The notes: generated by a model from the sequence alone, not told the origin. A stretch of DNA of 64,000 nt from JABIAG01 sp964561995 (GCA_964561995.1 CAZLQZ010000007.1:1-64000); one strand, 5' to 3'. Positions 25,584 to 33,906 are shown, counted from the stretch's first letter. A program made the numbers and translations.

Positions 25584-26037
25584 AAAGTCCCTCTCTTATT
25601 TTTTTGATTTCATCATAAGTTAATAAATTTGAAATATTTTTAATTTCTAATAATAATTTTGTTAATTTATCTAAATTAATTTCTACTGGTTTATTTTTTA
25701 AATAATATTGGTTGTCAATTCTTAATTCTTTATCTTTTTCTAAAGATTCACTAAATCCTTTTGGAAATATATTTAATTCTTCTAAAATAAAACATAATTT
25801 TATTGTGCATTCATGAATCTCACTTTTGATTCCTATTTTCATTAAGATTGAATAAGCAAGAAAATATTTACAATAATATTTGGTTGTTGCTAGCCACATT
25901 CTTGAATCTGATTTTATGTCTTTTAATGTTAATAATGTTTCTTCTGCACTTTCTATATACTCTTTGGCAAGATTATTATTTGGTTCTATTAATTTTATTC
26001 CTTTTTTTTGATTTTTACACCCATTTAAAGTAACCAT
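25576..26037 (-). CDS. HEPN-domain protein
   Basis: 153 residues, all helical. NLAKEYIESAEETLLTL at about 22-38 is a typical HEPN opening, and KELRIDNQYYLKN near 105 is the usual position of the conserved motif, but no RX4-6H ribonuclease motif is visible, so RNase activity is doubtful. It overlaps the preceding HTH-nucleotidyltransferase gene by 13 bases and livG by 8. HEPN/MNT pairs often act as toxin and AMP-transferring antitoxin. A regulatory rather than toxic role is possible here. Confidence 0.7.
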   Translation of the reverse strand: MVTLNGCKNQKKGIKLIEPNNNLAKEYIESAEETLLTLKDIKSDSRMWLATTKYYCKYFLAYSILMKIGIKSEIHECTIKLCFILEELNIFPKGFSESLEKDKELRIDNQYYLKNKPVEINLDKLTKLLLEIKNISNLLTYDEIKKIREGLYA

Positions 26038-26558
26038 TTGATTATTTCTTCACTCCCATTAATTATTAAATGTTTTTTGAATATTTCATTTTTTAAACTG
26101 TTATTTACTTCATTTAGTGATTTTACTTTTATTATATGTATTTTTTTGTTAATTTTTTCCTCAATATTTGTTTTATTTATTTCACTTGTTGTTAACAAAT
26201 CAATATCATTAAATTTGTTTGAATTACTGGCTGAACCAAAAATTAAAGTATTTCCAATGTGGCAATTTGAAACTATTTCATTAATTATTAAATTTTTTTT
26301 ACAACGTTTAATTAAAACTTCTTTTTCTATTATAGTTAAGTAATCAATAATTAATGGGTGATCTCGGTTGAGTTTAAAAAGTGTTAATCTTCCTTTAATA
26401 TCTTTTATTAATAATCCTTCTTTTTCAAAAGAATTTAAATATTTTCTGACTGTTGGATGTGGTTCTTTTAATTGTCTGGATATATCTGCTAAATGTAGAA
26501 ATTCTTTAGTTTGAGTGAATGGTTTTAAATATAACCATCTCGTTTCATTTTGAACCAT
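26025..26558 (-). CDS. HTH-minimal nucleotidyltransferase (MNT) protein
   Basis: 177 residues. A winged helix (about 15-65, with LADISRQLKEPHPTVRKYLN) is fused to a minimal nucleotidyltransferase whose active site GSASNSNKFNDID gives Gly108-Ser109 and Asp118/Asp120. MNT antitoxins transfer AMP to tyrosines of their HEPN partner. The fused HTH suggests autoregulation. First gene of the operon MNT-HEPN-livG. Confidence 0.85.
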   Translation of the reverse strand: MVQNETRWLYLKPFTQTKEFLHLADISRQLKEPHPTVRKYLNSFEKEGLLIKDIKGRLTLFKLNRDHPLIIDYLTIIEKEVLIKRCKKNLIINEIVSNCHIGNTLIFGSASNSNKFNDIDLLTTSEINKTNIEEKINKKIHIIKVKSLNEVNNSLKNEIFKKHLIINGSEEIIKWLL

Positions 26559-26673
26559 ATTGTAACATTATGAACCATTAAGATATATAAAGATTTTGTT
26601 TTTTAATTATTTAAAAGTCAAATTTGATTTTTATAATTCATAATTAGTAAATTAAGATAAAAAATTAAAAAAA

Positions 26674-27741
26674 TTAAATTTTACTAAATACTTTTCCCCC
26701 ATTAACAATTCTAACTAATCGATAGTTTTCTTTTGGAAGTATTGGGTCGCCATTTTTATCAAAAGACCAATTTGCTACTTCTCCTTTCCATTCAATGGTT
26801 TTAAAGTAATCTTTAACACAAATTGCATCTTCATCACAATACTCAATTGCATCTTTTAACATGTACACACTGTCATACATTGAAGCTGTTAAAAAAAAGT
26901 GAAATTCAGGTTCTTTACCAAATTTATTAATATATTTTTCTAATAATTCTTTATTTTCCGAAAATGGAATTATTGTGGTTGCATTTTGTGGTATATTGGC
27001 AATCTTTGTATCAATTGATGTTGGATTTCCGAGTACTTTTCCTTTAAGTCCTAATTCTTGCATTTGTTTAAAAATCATTTCTGCATTTTTAGGATTTAAA
27101 GTTGATATGAAAAACCCATCTGTATCTTTTGGAATTTTCATCAATATTGATTTAAAGTCATTGTTTTCTGTTGGGAATTTTTCATTAAGTACTATTTCTC
27201 CATTAAAAGATTCGATAAAGTAATTACTCCATGCTTCTGAAAATTCCGTTTGTTCAGTAAGGATTGCAATTTTTTTAATTTTAGTATTCTTTGCTAAAAT
27301 TATTGCTGCTTCTTTTCCAGGTGGAGAATTTCTATAAGCAAATTCATAGTCATCAAAAAATCCTTGTATTGTTGATGTTGCTGCCATCATAAAAACTTGA
27401 TTTTCATTTGCAACTGGTGCAACTGGACCTGATGCAGGAGTACAACTTGGACCTAAGATAAATTTCACATTGTCTTGATGAATTAATTTATTTGCTCCCG
27501 ATATTGCATCTTTTCCACTGCATTTGTCATCTTCAAGAATAAATTCTATTTGTTTTCCATTAATTCCGCCTTCAGCGTTAATTTCATCTATTGCTATTTG
27601 GGCAAAATTAACTTCAGTTTGTCCGCCATATGCCCAATTACCAGTTAATGCAAATAATCCACCAACTTTAATTGTTTCATTAGGTGTACATGCGCTAAGT
27701 AATATTAGCAAACTAATTACCATTACTATCTTGTGTTTCAT
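26674..27741 (-). CDS. Branched-chain-amino-acid-type substrate-binding lipoprotein 5
   Basis: 355 residues. Signal, lipobox LSAC near residue 18, then TIKVGGLFALTGNWAYGGQT and a complete type I binding fold including INAEGGINGKQIEFILEDD. The ribosome site GAGGTG precedes the ATG at 27741. It is divergent from TrmB regulator 3. It is the nearest binding-protein gene downstream of livM on the same strand, but TrmB 3 lies between them on the other strand. Confidence 0.9.
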   Translation of the reverse strand: MKHKIVMVISLLILLSACTPNETIKVGGLFALTGNWAYGGQTEVNFAQIAIDEINAEGGINGKQIEFILEDDKCSGKDAISGANKLIHQDNVKFILGPSCTPASGPVAPVANENQVFMMAATSTIQGFFDDYEFAYRNSPPGKEAAIILAKNTKIKKIAILTEQTEFSEAWSNYFIESFNGEIVLNEKFPTENNDFKSILMKIPKDTDGFFISTLNPKNAEMIFKQMQELGLKGKVLGNPTSIDTKIANIPQNATTIIPFSENKELLEKYINKFGKEPEFHFFLTASMYDSVYMLKDAIEYCDEDAICVKDYFKTIEWKGEVANWSFDKNGDPILPKENYRLVRIVNGGKVFSKI

Positions 27742-27785
27742 TTTTCACCTCTTTATTACTTATAAGGAATGTCAGGGCTATATAT
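27742..27785 (-). promoter_or_regulatory. Leader of binding protein 5
   Basis: Contains TGACATT, CCTT, AGTAATAAA and GAGGTG in the same order as the leader of binding protein 4 at 24004-24055, suggesting descent from a common pair or a shared operator. Confidence 0.4.
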
Positions 27786-27851
27786 TAAATCTTGTAGTCG
27801 GAATATAACTACAAACAAAACATTTAAATAATTAAAGTAATTTACCCTGTT

Positions 27852-28568
27852 ATGGATGTTTACTCAGCATTAGAAGAATTTGGATTAAATAATAGGGAAG
27901 CAAAAGTATATGTTAAGTTATTAGAATTAGGTTCAACAACAGCTTCTCAATTGGCAAAATATGTTAATATATTGAGACCGACAATGTATGAAGTTCTTAA
28001 TGAAATGATTAAAAAAGGTGTGGTAAGTTATTCATTTTCAGGAAGAAAAAAGATTTTTCAAGCTTTAAATCCAAAAGTTCTTACTCAAATTTTAGAAGAT
28101 AAAAAAAGAATGTTGCAAGACTTTGTTCCTGAATTAGTTAATATTTCAAAGGCTAATACGTCTGAGCAAAAAGTAACGACTTTTTTTGGAGAAAAAGGAC
28201 TTAAAGCAATTTATGATGACATGCTTGTAACTAATAAAGATATTTTTCATATTTTTAATTATCAAGAATATTCAAAATTGTTTAAATTATATTGGATACA
28301 AAATTTCATTCAAAAAAGAGTTGAAAAAAAGATTTGGTTTAGGGCAGTTGTTAATAAAATTACTGATCCAGAATTAAAAAAATCTAGTAAAAAACAATTA
28401 AGAGAAATAAAATCATTAAATTTTTTGAAGGATTTTAAGATGAGTATGTTTATTTATGGTGATAAATGTGGTTTTTTTACTTTTAATGAACAACCTGTAG
28501 GGATATTAATTGAAAATCCTTTAATTAGTTCTTCTTTGAAAGTATTGTTTAATAATTTATACTCCTAA
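27852..28568 (+). CDS. TrmB-like transcriptional regulator 3
   Basis: 238 residues. Winged helix (LNNREAKVYVKLLELGSTTA near 12-31; RPTMYEVLNEMIKKGVVSY), linker, and a C-terminal domain with YGDKCGFFTF near 204. The promoter element CATTTAAATA (27821-27830) is about 25 bases before the ATG (leaderless). Divergent from binding protein 5, its probable target. Confidence 0.88.
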   Translation: MDVYSALEEFGLNNREAKVYVKLLELGSTTASQLAKYVNILRPTMYEVLNEMIKKGVVSYSFSGRKKIFQALNPKVLTQILEDKKRMLQDFVPELVNISKANTSEQKVTTFFGEKGLKAIYDDMLVTNKDIFHIFNYQEYSKLFKLYWIQNFIQKRVEKKIWFRAVVNKITDPELKKSSKKQLREIKSLNFLKDFKMSMFIYGDKCGFFTFNEQPVGILIENPLISSSLKVLFNNLYS

Positions 28569-28591
28569 AAGTCAAGGTTATTTTTTTAGTC

Positions 28592-28634
28592 GACCTATTA
28601 AAATATTTGAATCTTTAGGTTGTAAAAATAGGTC
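28592..28634. terminator. Possible bidirectional terminator between trmB-3 and livM
   Basis: GACCTAT (28592-28598) and ATAGGTC (28628-28634) form a 7-base stem around an A/T-rich loop of 29 bases, in the gap between two convergent genes; a T-rich run lies just upstream. Weak. Confidence 0.3.
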
Positions 28635-29505
28635 ATTCTAGTTCTACTTTACCAAATAAACCCTTAGGCCTATATATTAGTATTAATAATAAAAGTAAAG
28701 CATAAATTATTTGTCTCATTGGTCCTATGACTGAAGATGGAAAACCAATAAATCTTAATGGTTCTGGTAATAATATTAAAATGAATGTTGCAACAACTGT
28801 TCCTTTTAATGAAGCTAATCCTGCAATTATAACAATTGATAAAACTGGTACTAAATTTAATAATGTAAATGAAGAAGGATCGATAAAAGTAATATAATGT
28901 GCATATAAAGAACCTGCAATTCCTGCAAAAAAAGCACTAATTGCTAAAGCGTAACTTTTCATTTTCAGTGTATTTTTCCCTAAACTTTTAGCTGCCAATT
29001 CGTCATCTCGAATAGCTTCTAAAACTTTACCAAATGGAGAAGAACTAATTTTTTTAATTATAAAATAAGTGATTGCAGCAATAACAAATGTAAAAATTAA
29101 ATAATTCAAATTAGATTTTAAAACAAATCCAAATAATGAAGGTTTAGGTATTCCTGGTAATCCTAATGGTCCTCTTGTTAAATTTGTCCAGTTTAATAGT
29201 ACTGCATAAACTACAAAAGTAAAACCCAATGTTGCTAATGTTAGATAATCGCCTTTAAGTTTATTTACGGGTATAGAAATTAAATAACCAAATATCATTG
29301 CCACTATTCCTGCAGATAAAAAACCAACCCAAAATGGAAAACCATTCATAACAAGTAAAGCAGAAGTATAAGCGCCAATTCCGTAAAATGCTATATGTCC
29401 TAAATTCAATAAACCAGTAAAACCTACTGAGAGTTGTAAGGATAAAGCTAAGACTAAAAAAATTCCTACCAGAATTAATAGGTGTATGAAATAGGCTTCT
29501 ATCAA
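28633..29505 (-). CDS. livM: Branched-chain amino acid ABC permease LivM
   Basis: 290 residues with about eight to ten membrane helices. GFTGLLNLGHIAFYGIGAY near 28-46 and AIRDDELAAKSLGKNTLKMK near 163-182 (the cytoplasmic coupling loop) are diagnostic of LivM. It pairs with LivH to form the channel for the ligand released by the binding proteins. It follows livH after a 55-base gap and is presumably in the same transcript. Confidence 0.93.
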   Translation of the reverse strand: MIEAYFIHLLILVGIFLVLALSLQLSVGFTGLLNLGHIAFYGIGAYTSALLVMNGFPFWVGFLSAGIVAMIFGYLISIPVNKLKGDYLTLATLGFTFVVYAVLLNWTNLTRGPLGLPGIPKPSLFGFVLKSNLNYLIFTFVIAAITYFIIKKISSSPFGKVLEAIRDDELAAKSLGKNTLKMKSYALAISAFFAGIAGSLYAHYITFIDPSSFTLLNLVPVLSIVIIAGLASLKGTVVATFILILLPEPLRFIGFPSSVIGPMRQIIYALLLLLILIYRPKGLFGKVELE

Positions 29506-29560
29506 AATTTCACCTTTTTAAAATTTTGGATTTTATAAAAATTATAAATCTTTGCAAGCA

Positions 29561-30442
29561 TCATCTTTTATCACCTTTTTTTATGCCTAATATTCCTTGT
29601 GGTCTTAATAATAAAAATAAGAATAATATTATAAATGCAATTGCATCTTTATATCCTGAAGGTAACCACCATATTCCATAATTTTCTGCAAAACCAAGTA
29701 AAAAACTTCCTAATACTGCTCCAGGTACAGATCCAATTCCACCAATTATTGCTCCAGTAAATCCTTTAATTACAAGATTAGTTCCCATTGTTGGTTCTAA
29801 GTTTTGTTCTAAACCAATTAATATTCCTGCAACGCCTGCAATTGCTGAACCAATTACAAAACTCCAAGCATATATTCTTTCTGAACTAATTCCTACAATT
29901 TCTGCAACCTCTTTGTTGTCTGAAACAGCTCTCATTGCTTTTCCAATTTTAGTTTTTTTCATAAATAAATATAATAGTCCTAATAAAACAAATGATGTGA
30001 TTATGATAAATAATTGTAATGGGGTAATTATTGCTCCGAGAATAGTCATTCCTTTTGCAACTTTAATGTAGCCTATTGTTTTGACATCTGCTCCAAAGAA
30101 AATTAATATTATTGATTCTAAAAAGATTAATAGTGCAAAACTTGCAAGTAATAAGATTACTCTGCTTGCTTTTTTCTTTCTTAGTGGTTTGTATATAAAT
30201 AAGTTCATCAAGTAACCAAGTAAAGAAACCAAAATTATGGCTAAGATTACTGAAAAAACAAAATTAATTCCTAACATATTAAATAACCAATATAAAAAAT
30301 ATGCAGAAAAAGCAATGGTTGAGCCATGTGCAAAATTAGCAAATTTACAAGTTGAATAAATTAAACTAAAACCTGATGCAACTAATGCATATATCCCTCC
30401 TGCAATTAATCCGTTGACAAATAATTGTGCAAATATTCCCAT
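29561..30442 (-). CDS. livH: Branched-chain amino acid ABC permease LivH
   Basis: 293 residues, about eight to nine helices. The N terminus with LFVNGLIAGGIYALVASGFS, the loop AMRAVSDNKEVAEIVGIS near 167-185 and the GGIGSVPGAVLGSFLLG segment near 235 identify LivH. First gene of livH-livM; divergent from the MscS-like gene, with promoters in 30443-30520. Confidence 0.93.
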   Translation of the reverse strand: MGIFAQLFVNGLIAGGIYALVASGFSLIYSTCKFANFAHGSTIAFSAYFLYWLFNMLGINFVFSVILAIILVSLLGYLMNLFIYKPLRKKKASRVILLLASFALLIFLESIILIFFGADVKTIGYIKVAKGMTILGAIITPLQLFIIITSFVLLGLLYLFMKKTKIGKAMRAVSDNKEVAEIVGISSERIYAWSFVIGSAIAGVAGILIGLEQNLEPTMGTNLVIKGFTGAIIGGIGSVPGAVLGSFLLGFAENYGIWWLPSGYKDAIAFIILFLFLLLRPQGILGIKKGDKR

Positions 30443-30520
30443 ATAGTGCTATTTTTAAAACGAGTTAATAAAATTTGTTATTTAGCAATATTTATAAACC
30501 TCATTTACTAATGTTGTAAT

Positions 30521-31084
30521 ATGTTAAATGAATCTTTCCAATTTGTAAAAGAAAAGTACTTAACCTTAAACAGTTTTTTTAATAATTTAATAATTGCCGC
30601 AATTATTTTTGTAGTTGGCTTGGTAGTTGGCAGACTAGCTGGTAGTTTTATTAAAAGAATACTAAAAGAATTAGAAATAAATAAAATCATAAAAAAGTCA
30701 ACAAATGTCAATGTTCATATCGAAGAAAATCTTGGTGATGCAGTTTCTTACATTATTTATTTCTTTGCAGCAATTATGGCATTAACACAATTAGGTTTAA
30801 CGACTACAGTATTGACAATGATTGCAGCAGCAGTATTAATTATAATTGTTTTGGCTTTTATTCTTGGGATAAAAGATTTCATTCCAAATCTTATTGCTGG
30901 TTTTATTATTTATAGAAATCAATCATTTAAAGTGGGAGATGAAATTGAAGTTTCTGATGTAAAAGGTAAAGTTGTTAGTATTAAATTAATTGAAACTGAA
31001 TTGAAATCTGGTTCGGATAATATTTTCATACCAAATTCAACTATTATAAAAAGTAAATTGAAAATAATTAAAAACAAGAAATAA
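30521..31084 (+). CDS. Small MscS-type mechanosensitive channel
   Basis: 187 residues: an N-terminal amphipathic part, three membrane helices (about 21-42, 68-88 and 94-115), then the MscS pore-to-beta-domain region FIPNLIAGFIIYRNQSFKVGD and a short beta domain ending SDNIFIPNSTIIKSKL. It opens under membrane tension to release solutes. Much of the usual C-terminal cage is missing, as in other minimal MscS-like proteins. Confidence 0.85.
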   Translation: MLNESFQFVKEKYLTLNSFFNNLIIAAIIFVVGLVVGRLAGSFIKRILKELEINKIIKKSTNVNVHIEENLGDAVSYIIYFFAAIMALTQLGLTTTVLTMIAAAVLIIIVLAFILGIKDFIPNLIAGFIIYRNQSFKVGDEIEVSDVKGKVVSIKLIETELKSGSDNIFIPNSTIIKSKLKIIKNKK

Positions 31085-31113
31085 AACAAAAATCTTTGAT
31101 TTTTAAATATTGC

Positions 31114-31392
31114 TCAACTATTTGTAATGAATTGTTTAATCTCTTTAATTTTTTTAGGATTTAAAGAAATATGGTGGTCATAACCTTTTCCAGTTCTTTT
31201 CATCATCATATGGACCCAGTTTTCATTAATTAATTCTTTAATGGTTTTTTTGATTTCTCTATTGCCTTTTTGAGTATTTCTAGTGTGTTCTGGAATTCCT
31301 TTAATTGCATAATCTAATGGTGTGTGTTTACCACCCCAAATATTTGATCTAATTAATTTTAAAATAATTATTTTTTTGATATTTGAACTCAT
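31114..31392 (-). CDS. Small winged-helix-like protein, uncharacterised
   Basis: 92 residues. Helical N terminus, a central part with TRNTQKGNREIKKTIKELIN and a final strand-turn GKGYDHHISLNPKKIKEI that looks like a wing. No known partner. It is divergent from the next gene, another small winged-helix protein. Regulator function is inferred. Confidence 0.55.
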   Translation of the reverse strand: MSSNIKKIIILKLIRSNIWGGKHTPLDYAIKGIPEHTRNTQKGNREIKKTIKELINENWVHMMMKRTGKGYDHHISLNPKKIKEIKQFITNS

Positions 31393-31464
31393 AATTTGAA
31401 AATAAGAAATTTCTTAATAAATGTTAACTTATAATTTTTATACATTGATGTACAAAAAAGAAAG

Positions 31465-31474
31465 TTTTATAAAG
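31465..31474 (+). promoter_or_regulatory. TATA box for gene at 31496
   Basis: TTTTATAAAG is about 25 bases upstream of the ATG at 31496 and decides that start over the earlier in-frame ATG at 31421, which would lie upstream of the promoter. Confidence 0.45.
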
Positions 31475-31495
31475 TTTTTAAATAATCATTTAATT

Positions 31496-31816
31496 ATGAA
31501 ATCCATTTTTTTAGAACATGTTGGTTATAGTCCAAGAATGAAGGTAATGCAATATCTTATCGAAGGAAGAGATTTTGATTATTCTTTAACAGATATGCTT
31601 AATGCTGATGTAAGTTGGGGTACTTTAAATACTATAATTCCCAAAATGCTGAATCTATGTATCATAATAAAGACCAGAAAAATAGGTAGAGCTACATTAT
31701 ATAAAATAAATGAAAATAATATTGTTTCTAAACAATTAATAGGATTGTACGATGATTTAATTCGAGAACAATTTAATCAGTTTGATAAAAAGATGAAACT
31801 TAAAGTTAAATTATAA
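31496..31816 (+). CDS. Winged-helix transcription regulator, small
   Basis: 106 residues from the ATG at 31496 (promoter-based start). PRMKVMQYLIEGRDFDYSLT and GTLNTIIPKMLNLCIIIKTR form a helix-turn-helix with a wing RKIGRATLYKI. The C terminus is a charged helix that could dimerise. The target is unknown. It converges with the information-processing operon, overlapping the UPF0147 end by 6 bases. Confidence 0.7.
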   Translation: MKSIFLEHVGYSPRMKVMQYLIEGRDFDYSLTDMLNADVSWGTLNTIIPKMLNLCIIIKTRKIGRATLYKINENNIVSKQLIGLYDDLIREQFNQFDKKMKLKVKL

Positions 31817-32050
31817 TCCTTCTAATGAACTAGCAATATCTAATAATTGAACTCTTATTCCTGCTTCAATATTTCCATTACTATCTAGTTCTTCAAGTTC
31901 AGGGATACATTTATCCTTTTTAATGTATAAATCTTCTTCACTTTTTAAAATATTAAGAATCTTATTTAATTTTTCTTTAACTTGTTTAGATGCATTTCCT
32001 TCTTCAAGAATTGTTTCTACATAAGAAATTATAAAATTAATCTTTTCCAT
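31811..32050 (-). CDS. UPF0147 family protein
   Basis: 79 residues; all-helical, beginning INFIISYVETILEEGNASKQ and ending AGIRVQLLDIASSLEGL, as in the archaeal UPF0147 family. Function unknown. It is the last gene of the conserved operon eL43-rpo12-pcc1-pfdB and overlaps pfdB by 14 bases, so it probably acts with that set. Confidence 0.85.
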   Translation of the reverse strand: MEKINFIISYVETILEEGNASKQVKEKLNKILNILKSEEDLYIKKDKCIPELEELDSNGNIEAGIRVQLLDIASSLEGL

Positions 32051-32360
32051 TTTTTTCCATCTCTTTCATCACTTCATCTCTTAAAGATTGGGATTTTTCT
32101 TTTAATCTGTCTTCTTGTTTTTCTAAAGTTTTAATTCTTAGATCAAGTTCTTCTTTTTTAGTTGTTAATTCTTTAGTTAGATCTTCTTTATTTGCAGAAA
32201 GCATAACATTGCCTATGATTTTAAAACTTTCTTTTGAATTTTGTAATTCATTTAATGCTGATTCAATTTCAATCATTTGTTGTTGAAATTGTTGTTTTTG
32301 CATAAGAAACTGTTGTAAGTTTTGTTCAAGAATTTGAAGTTGTTGCATTTTTTCTGACAT
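32037..32360 (-). CDS. pfdB: Prefoldin subunit beta
   Basis: 107 residues with a Gln-rich N-terminal coiled coil (LQQFLMQKQQFQQQMIEIES), a beta hairpin (KIIGNVMLSANKEDL near 48-62) and a second coiled coil. It binds unfolded proteins as a hexamer with prefoldin alpha and passes them to the thermosome. Ribosome site CGGAGGGA precedes the ATG. In the conserved archaeal operon with pcc1. Confidence 0.93.
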   Translation of the reverse strand: MSEKMQQLQILEQNLQQFLMQKQQFQQQMIEIESALNELQNSKESFKIIGNVMLSANKEDLTKELTTKKEELDLRIKTLEKQEDRLKEKSQSLRDEVMKEMEKNGKD

Positions 32361-32378
32361 TCTTCCCTCCGAAGGTAA

Positions 32379-32597
32379 TTATTTTATTTCTTTTATTTTA
32401 TAAAAAACACTTAACATTTGTGTTATTGAATTCATGCTTGCTCTAAGAGCAGTAGCATCATCTGCTTCAATATTAATTGACAATGTGTCAGTTTTATTAA
32501 TTTCTACTTTTGATCTATTTTGCTTTTCTGTTTCAGGTAGAATTGCATCATAAATTTCGTCAACAAATTCATCAATAGTAATTGATGCTTTAATCAT
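32379..32597 (-). CDS. pcc1: KEOPS complex subunit Pcc1
   Basis: 72 residues. The C-terminal ALRASMNSITQMLSVFYKI signature and short alpha-beta fold identify Pcc1, the dimerisation subunit of KEOPS, which makes t6A at position 37 of ANN-decoding tRNAs. The ATG overlaps the rpo12 stop (ATGA). Confidence 0.88.
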   Translation of the reverse strand: MIKASITIDEFVDEIYDAILPETEKQNRSKVEINKTDTLSINIEADDATALRASMNSITQMLSVFYKIKEIK

Positions 32598-32731
32598 CTA
32601 GCTTGAACTATTGTGGCTTGTGTTCTTGGTTTGTAAATCATTTTTGATCCACAATATGGGCATCTTACTTTTTTTCTTAAAAATTCTTCGCCAACTTTTT
32701 TATCGCATTGAAAACATTTATAGAGTACCAT
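32594..32731 (-). CDS. rpo12: DNA-directed RNA polymerase subunit P (Rpo12)
   Basis: 45 residues, too short for many gene finders: MVLYKCFQCDKKV, then RCPYCGSKMIYKPR, giving one zinc ribbon (CxxC...CxxC). It matches Rpo12/RpoP, the smallest subunit stabilising the polymerase's Rpo3-Rpo10 end. It starts one base after eL43 stops and shares ATGA with pcc1. Confidence 0.92.
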   Translation of the reverse strand: MVLYKCFQCDKKVGEEFLRKKVRCPYCGSKMIYKPRTQATIVQAR

Positions 32732-32732
32732 T

Positions 32733-32966
32733 TTATTCCTCGATTTCTTTTACTTTAACTTTTGCTGTGTCGTAAGCTCTTCCTGTAAATTTCGCTGAAC
32801 ATTTATTACATGTCCATATTCCTGCTGCAATTCTTTTAACTTTTAATGCATGACATTTTGGGCATTGTTTATCTTTGTTTTTTAAATCTTCAAATCTACC
32901 TAATTTATCCCGGATTTTTCTTCCGTATCGTGCTCCAAAACCTTTGATTGTTTTTCTTTTAGCCAT
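32733..32966 (-). CDS. rpl37ae: Ribosomal protein eL43 (L37Ae)
   Basis: 77 residues with a basic N terminus (KRKTIKGFGARYGRKIRDK) and a zinc ribbon CPKC...CNKC (35-38, 53-56). A large-subunit component of archaea and eukaryotes. First gene of the operon eL43-rpo12-pcc1-pfdB-UPF0147, whose promoter lies between it and tRNA-Pro. Confidence 0.95.
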   Translation of the reverse strand: MAKRKTIKGFGARYGRKIRDKLGRFEDLKNKDKQCPKCHALKVKRIAAGIWTCNKCSAKFTGRAYDTAKVKVKEIEE

Positions 32967-32983
32967 TTTTATCTCCTTTTATA

Positions 32984-33091
32984 TGGGGCTGCCCAGATTT
33001 GAACTGGGGTCTTCTGGTTTTTTTAAAAAAAGTCATGAGTAGGCTTTAATACCCAAACCAGAAAGGATGGACCAAGCTACCCAACAGCCCC
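32984..33091 (-). tRNA. tRNA-Pro (TGG) with one intron
   Basis: Mature tRNA of 75 nt: acceptor GGGGCTG/CAGCCCC, anticodon stem TCTGG/CCAGA, anticodon TGG (33053-33055), T arm CCCAG-TTCAAAT-CTGGG, discriminator A. A 33-nt intron (33019-33051) interrupts at 37/38. Its core helix is weak (TTTG against A-rich sequence), with an inner AAAG/CTTT helix; boundaries may shift by a base or two. Confidence 0.92.
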
Positions 33092-33147
33092 TATTTCATT
33101 AATATGAACTTTTGATTATTGAAGAAAAATTGAGGGGTTTTTAAATG

Positions 33148-33906
33148 TTACTGAATTTTTTGCTCGTTTTCCTTGATTTTAACTGCTAATTCTCTTATAT
33201 GTTGTTGATATGATGGTCCGATTTCTTTATTTTTTAATGTAAAATGTGTTATAGCTTTGATGTAATCTAGTGGTTCTCCTGTATCAAACACTTCTCCTTC
33301 TATGGGAACATGTAAGAATTCTCCTTTAGAATCTAATTCTGATAATACACTCGCAACAACTTTTGCGTCATCGCCTAAAAAGAATTTTTGTTTATTAATG
33401 AATTTAAATACTGATGGTTTAAATATGTATCTTCCGTTAGAATGTATGTGTAGTTTAGTTTTTTTGTGCTTTTTAACTAATTGTTTTAATGCAGAAATTT
33501 TAGAATCATATATTATGTCTGAAAAAAGTACTGCAAATGAATCATTTTTCAACCATCTTTTTGCTAAATAAATTTCATGCATCCAACCTCTTGGTTTTTT
33601 TTGTTCAATGAATCTAATTTTACATTTGTCAAATACTTCATTAAGTTTTTTAACACTACCTTTATGGCCAAAGTTTTTTGTCATTTCAACCAATGTTTTA
33701 CTTTTTTTAAAGTATTTTTTAATTTCGTTTAAATTTCTTCCAGTTATGATGATTTCTTTTATGCCAGAATGGTAAGCTTCTTCACATAAAAGTTGAATTA
33801 CTGGTTTGTTAATAATTGGTAGCATTAGTTTATTTGTGTTTTTAGTTAAAGGAAACATTCTAGAACCTAGGCCTGCTGCTGGTATGATTGCTTTCTTTAC
33901 TTCCAT
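33148..33906 (-). CDS. GalU-like sugar-phosphate nucleotidyltransferase
   Basis: 252 residues. The nucleotide-binding signature AAGLGSRMFPLTK (10-22), the Lys in NTNKLMLPIINKP, the sugar-phosphate segment with FSDIIYD near 128 and a C-terminal GEVFDTGEPLDYIKA identify a UTP-glucose-1-phosphate uridylyltransferase-like enzyme, shorter than bacterial GalU (about 290). Such enzymes supply NDP-sugars, probably for the surface-glycan locus 8 kb away; the exact sugar and NTP are not known. Confidence 0.85.
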   Translation of the reverse strand: MEVKKAIIPAAGLGSRMFPLTKNTNKLMLPIINKPVIQLLCEEAYHSGIKEIIITGRNLNEIKKYFKKSKTLVEMTKNFGHKGSVKKLNEVFDKCKIRFIEQKKPRGWMHEIYLAKRWLKNDSFAVLFSDIIYDSKISALKQLVKKHKKTKLHIHSNGRYIFKPSVFKFINKQKFFLGDDAKVVASVLSELDSKGEFLHVPIEGEVFDTGEPLDYIKAITHFTLKNKEIGPSYQQHIRELAVKIKENEQKIQ

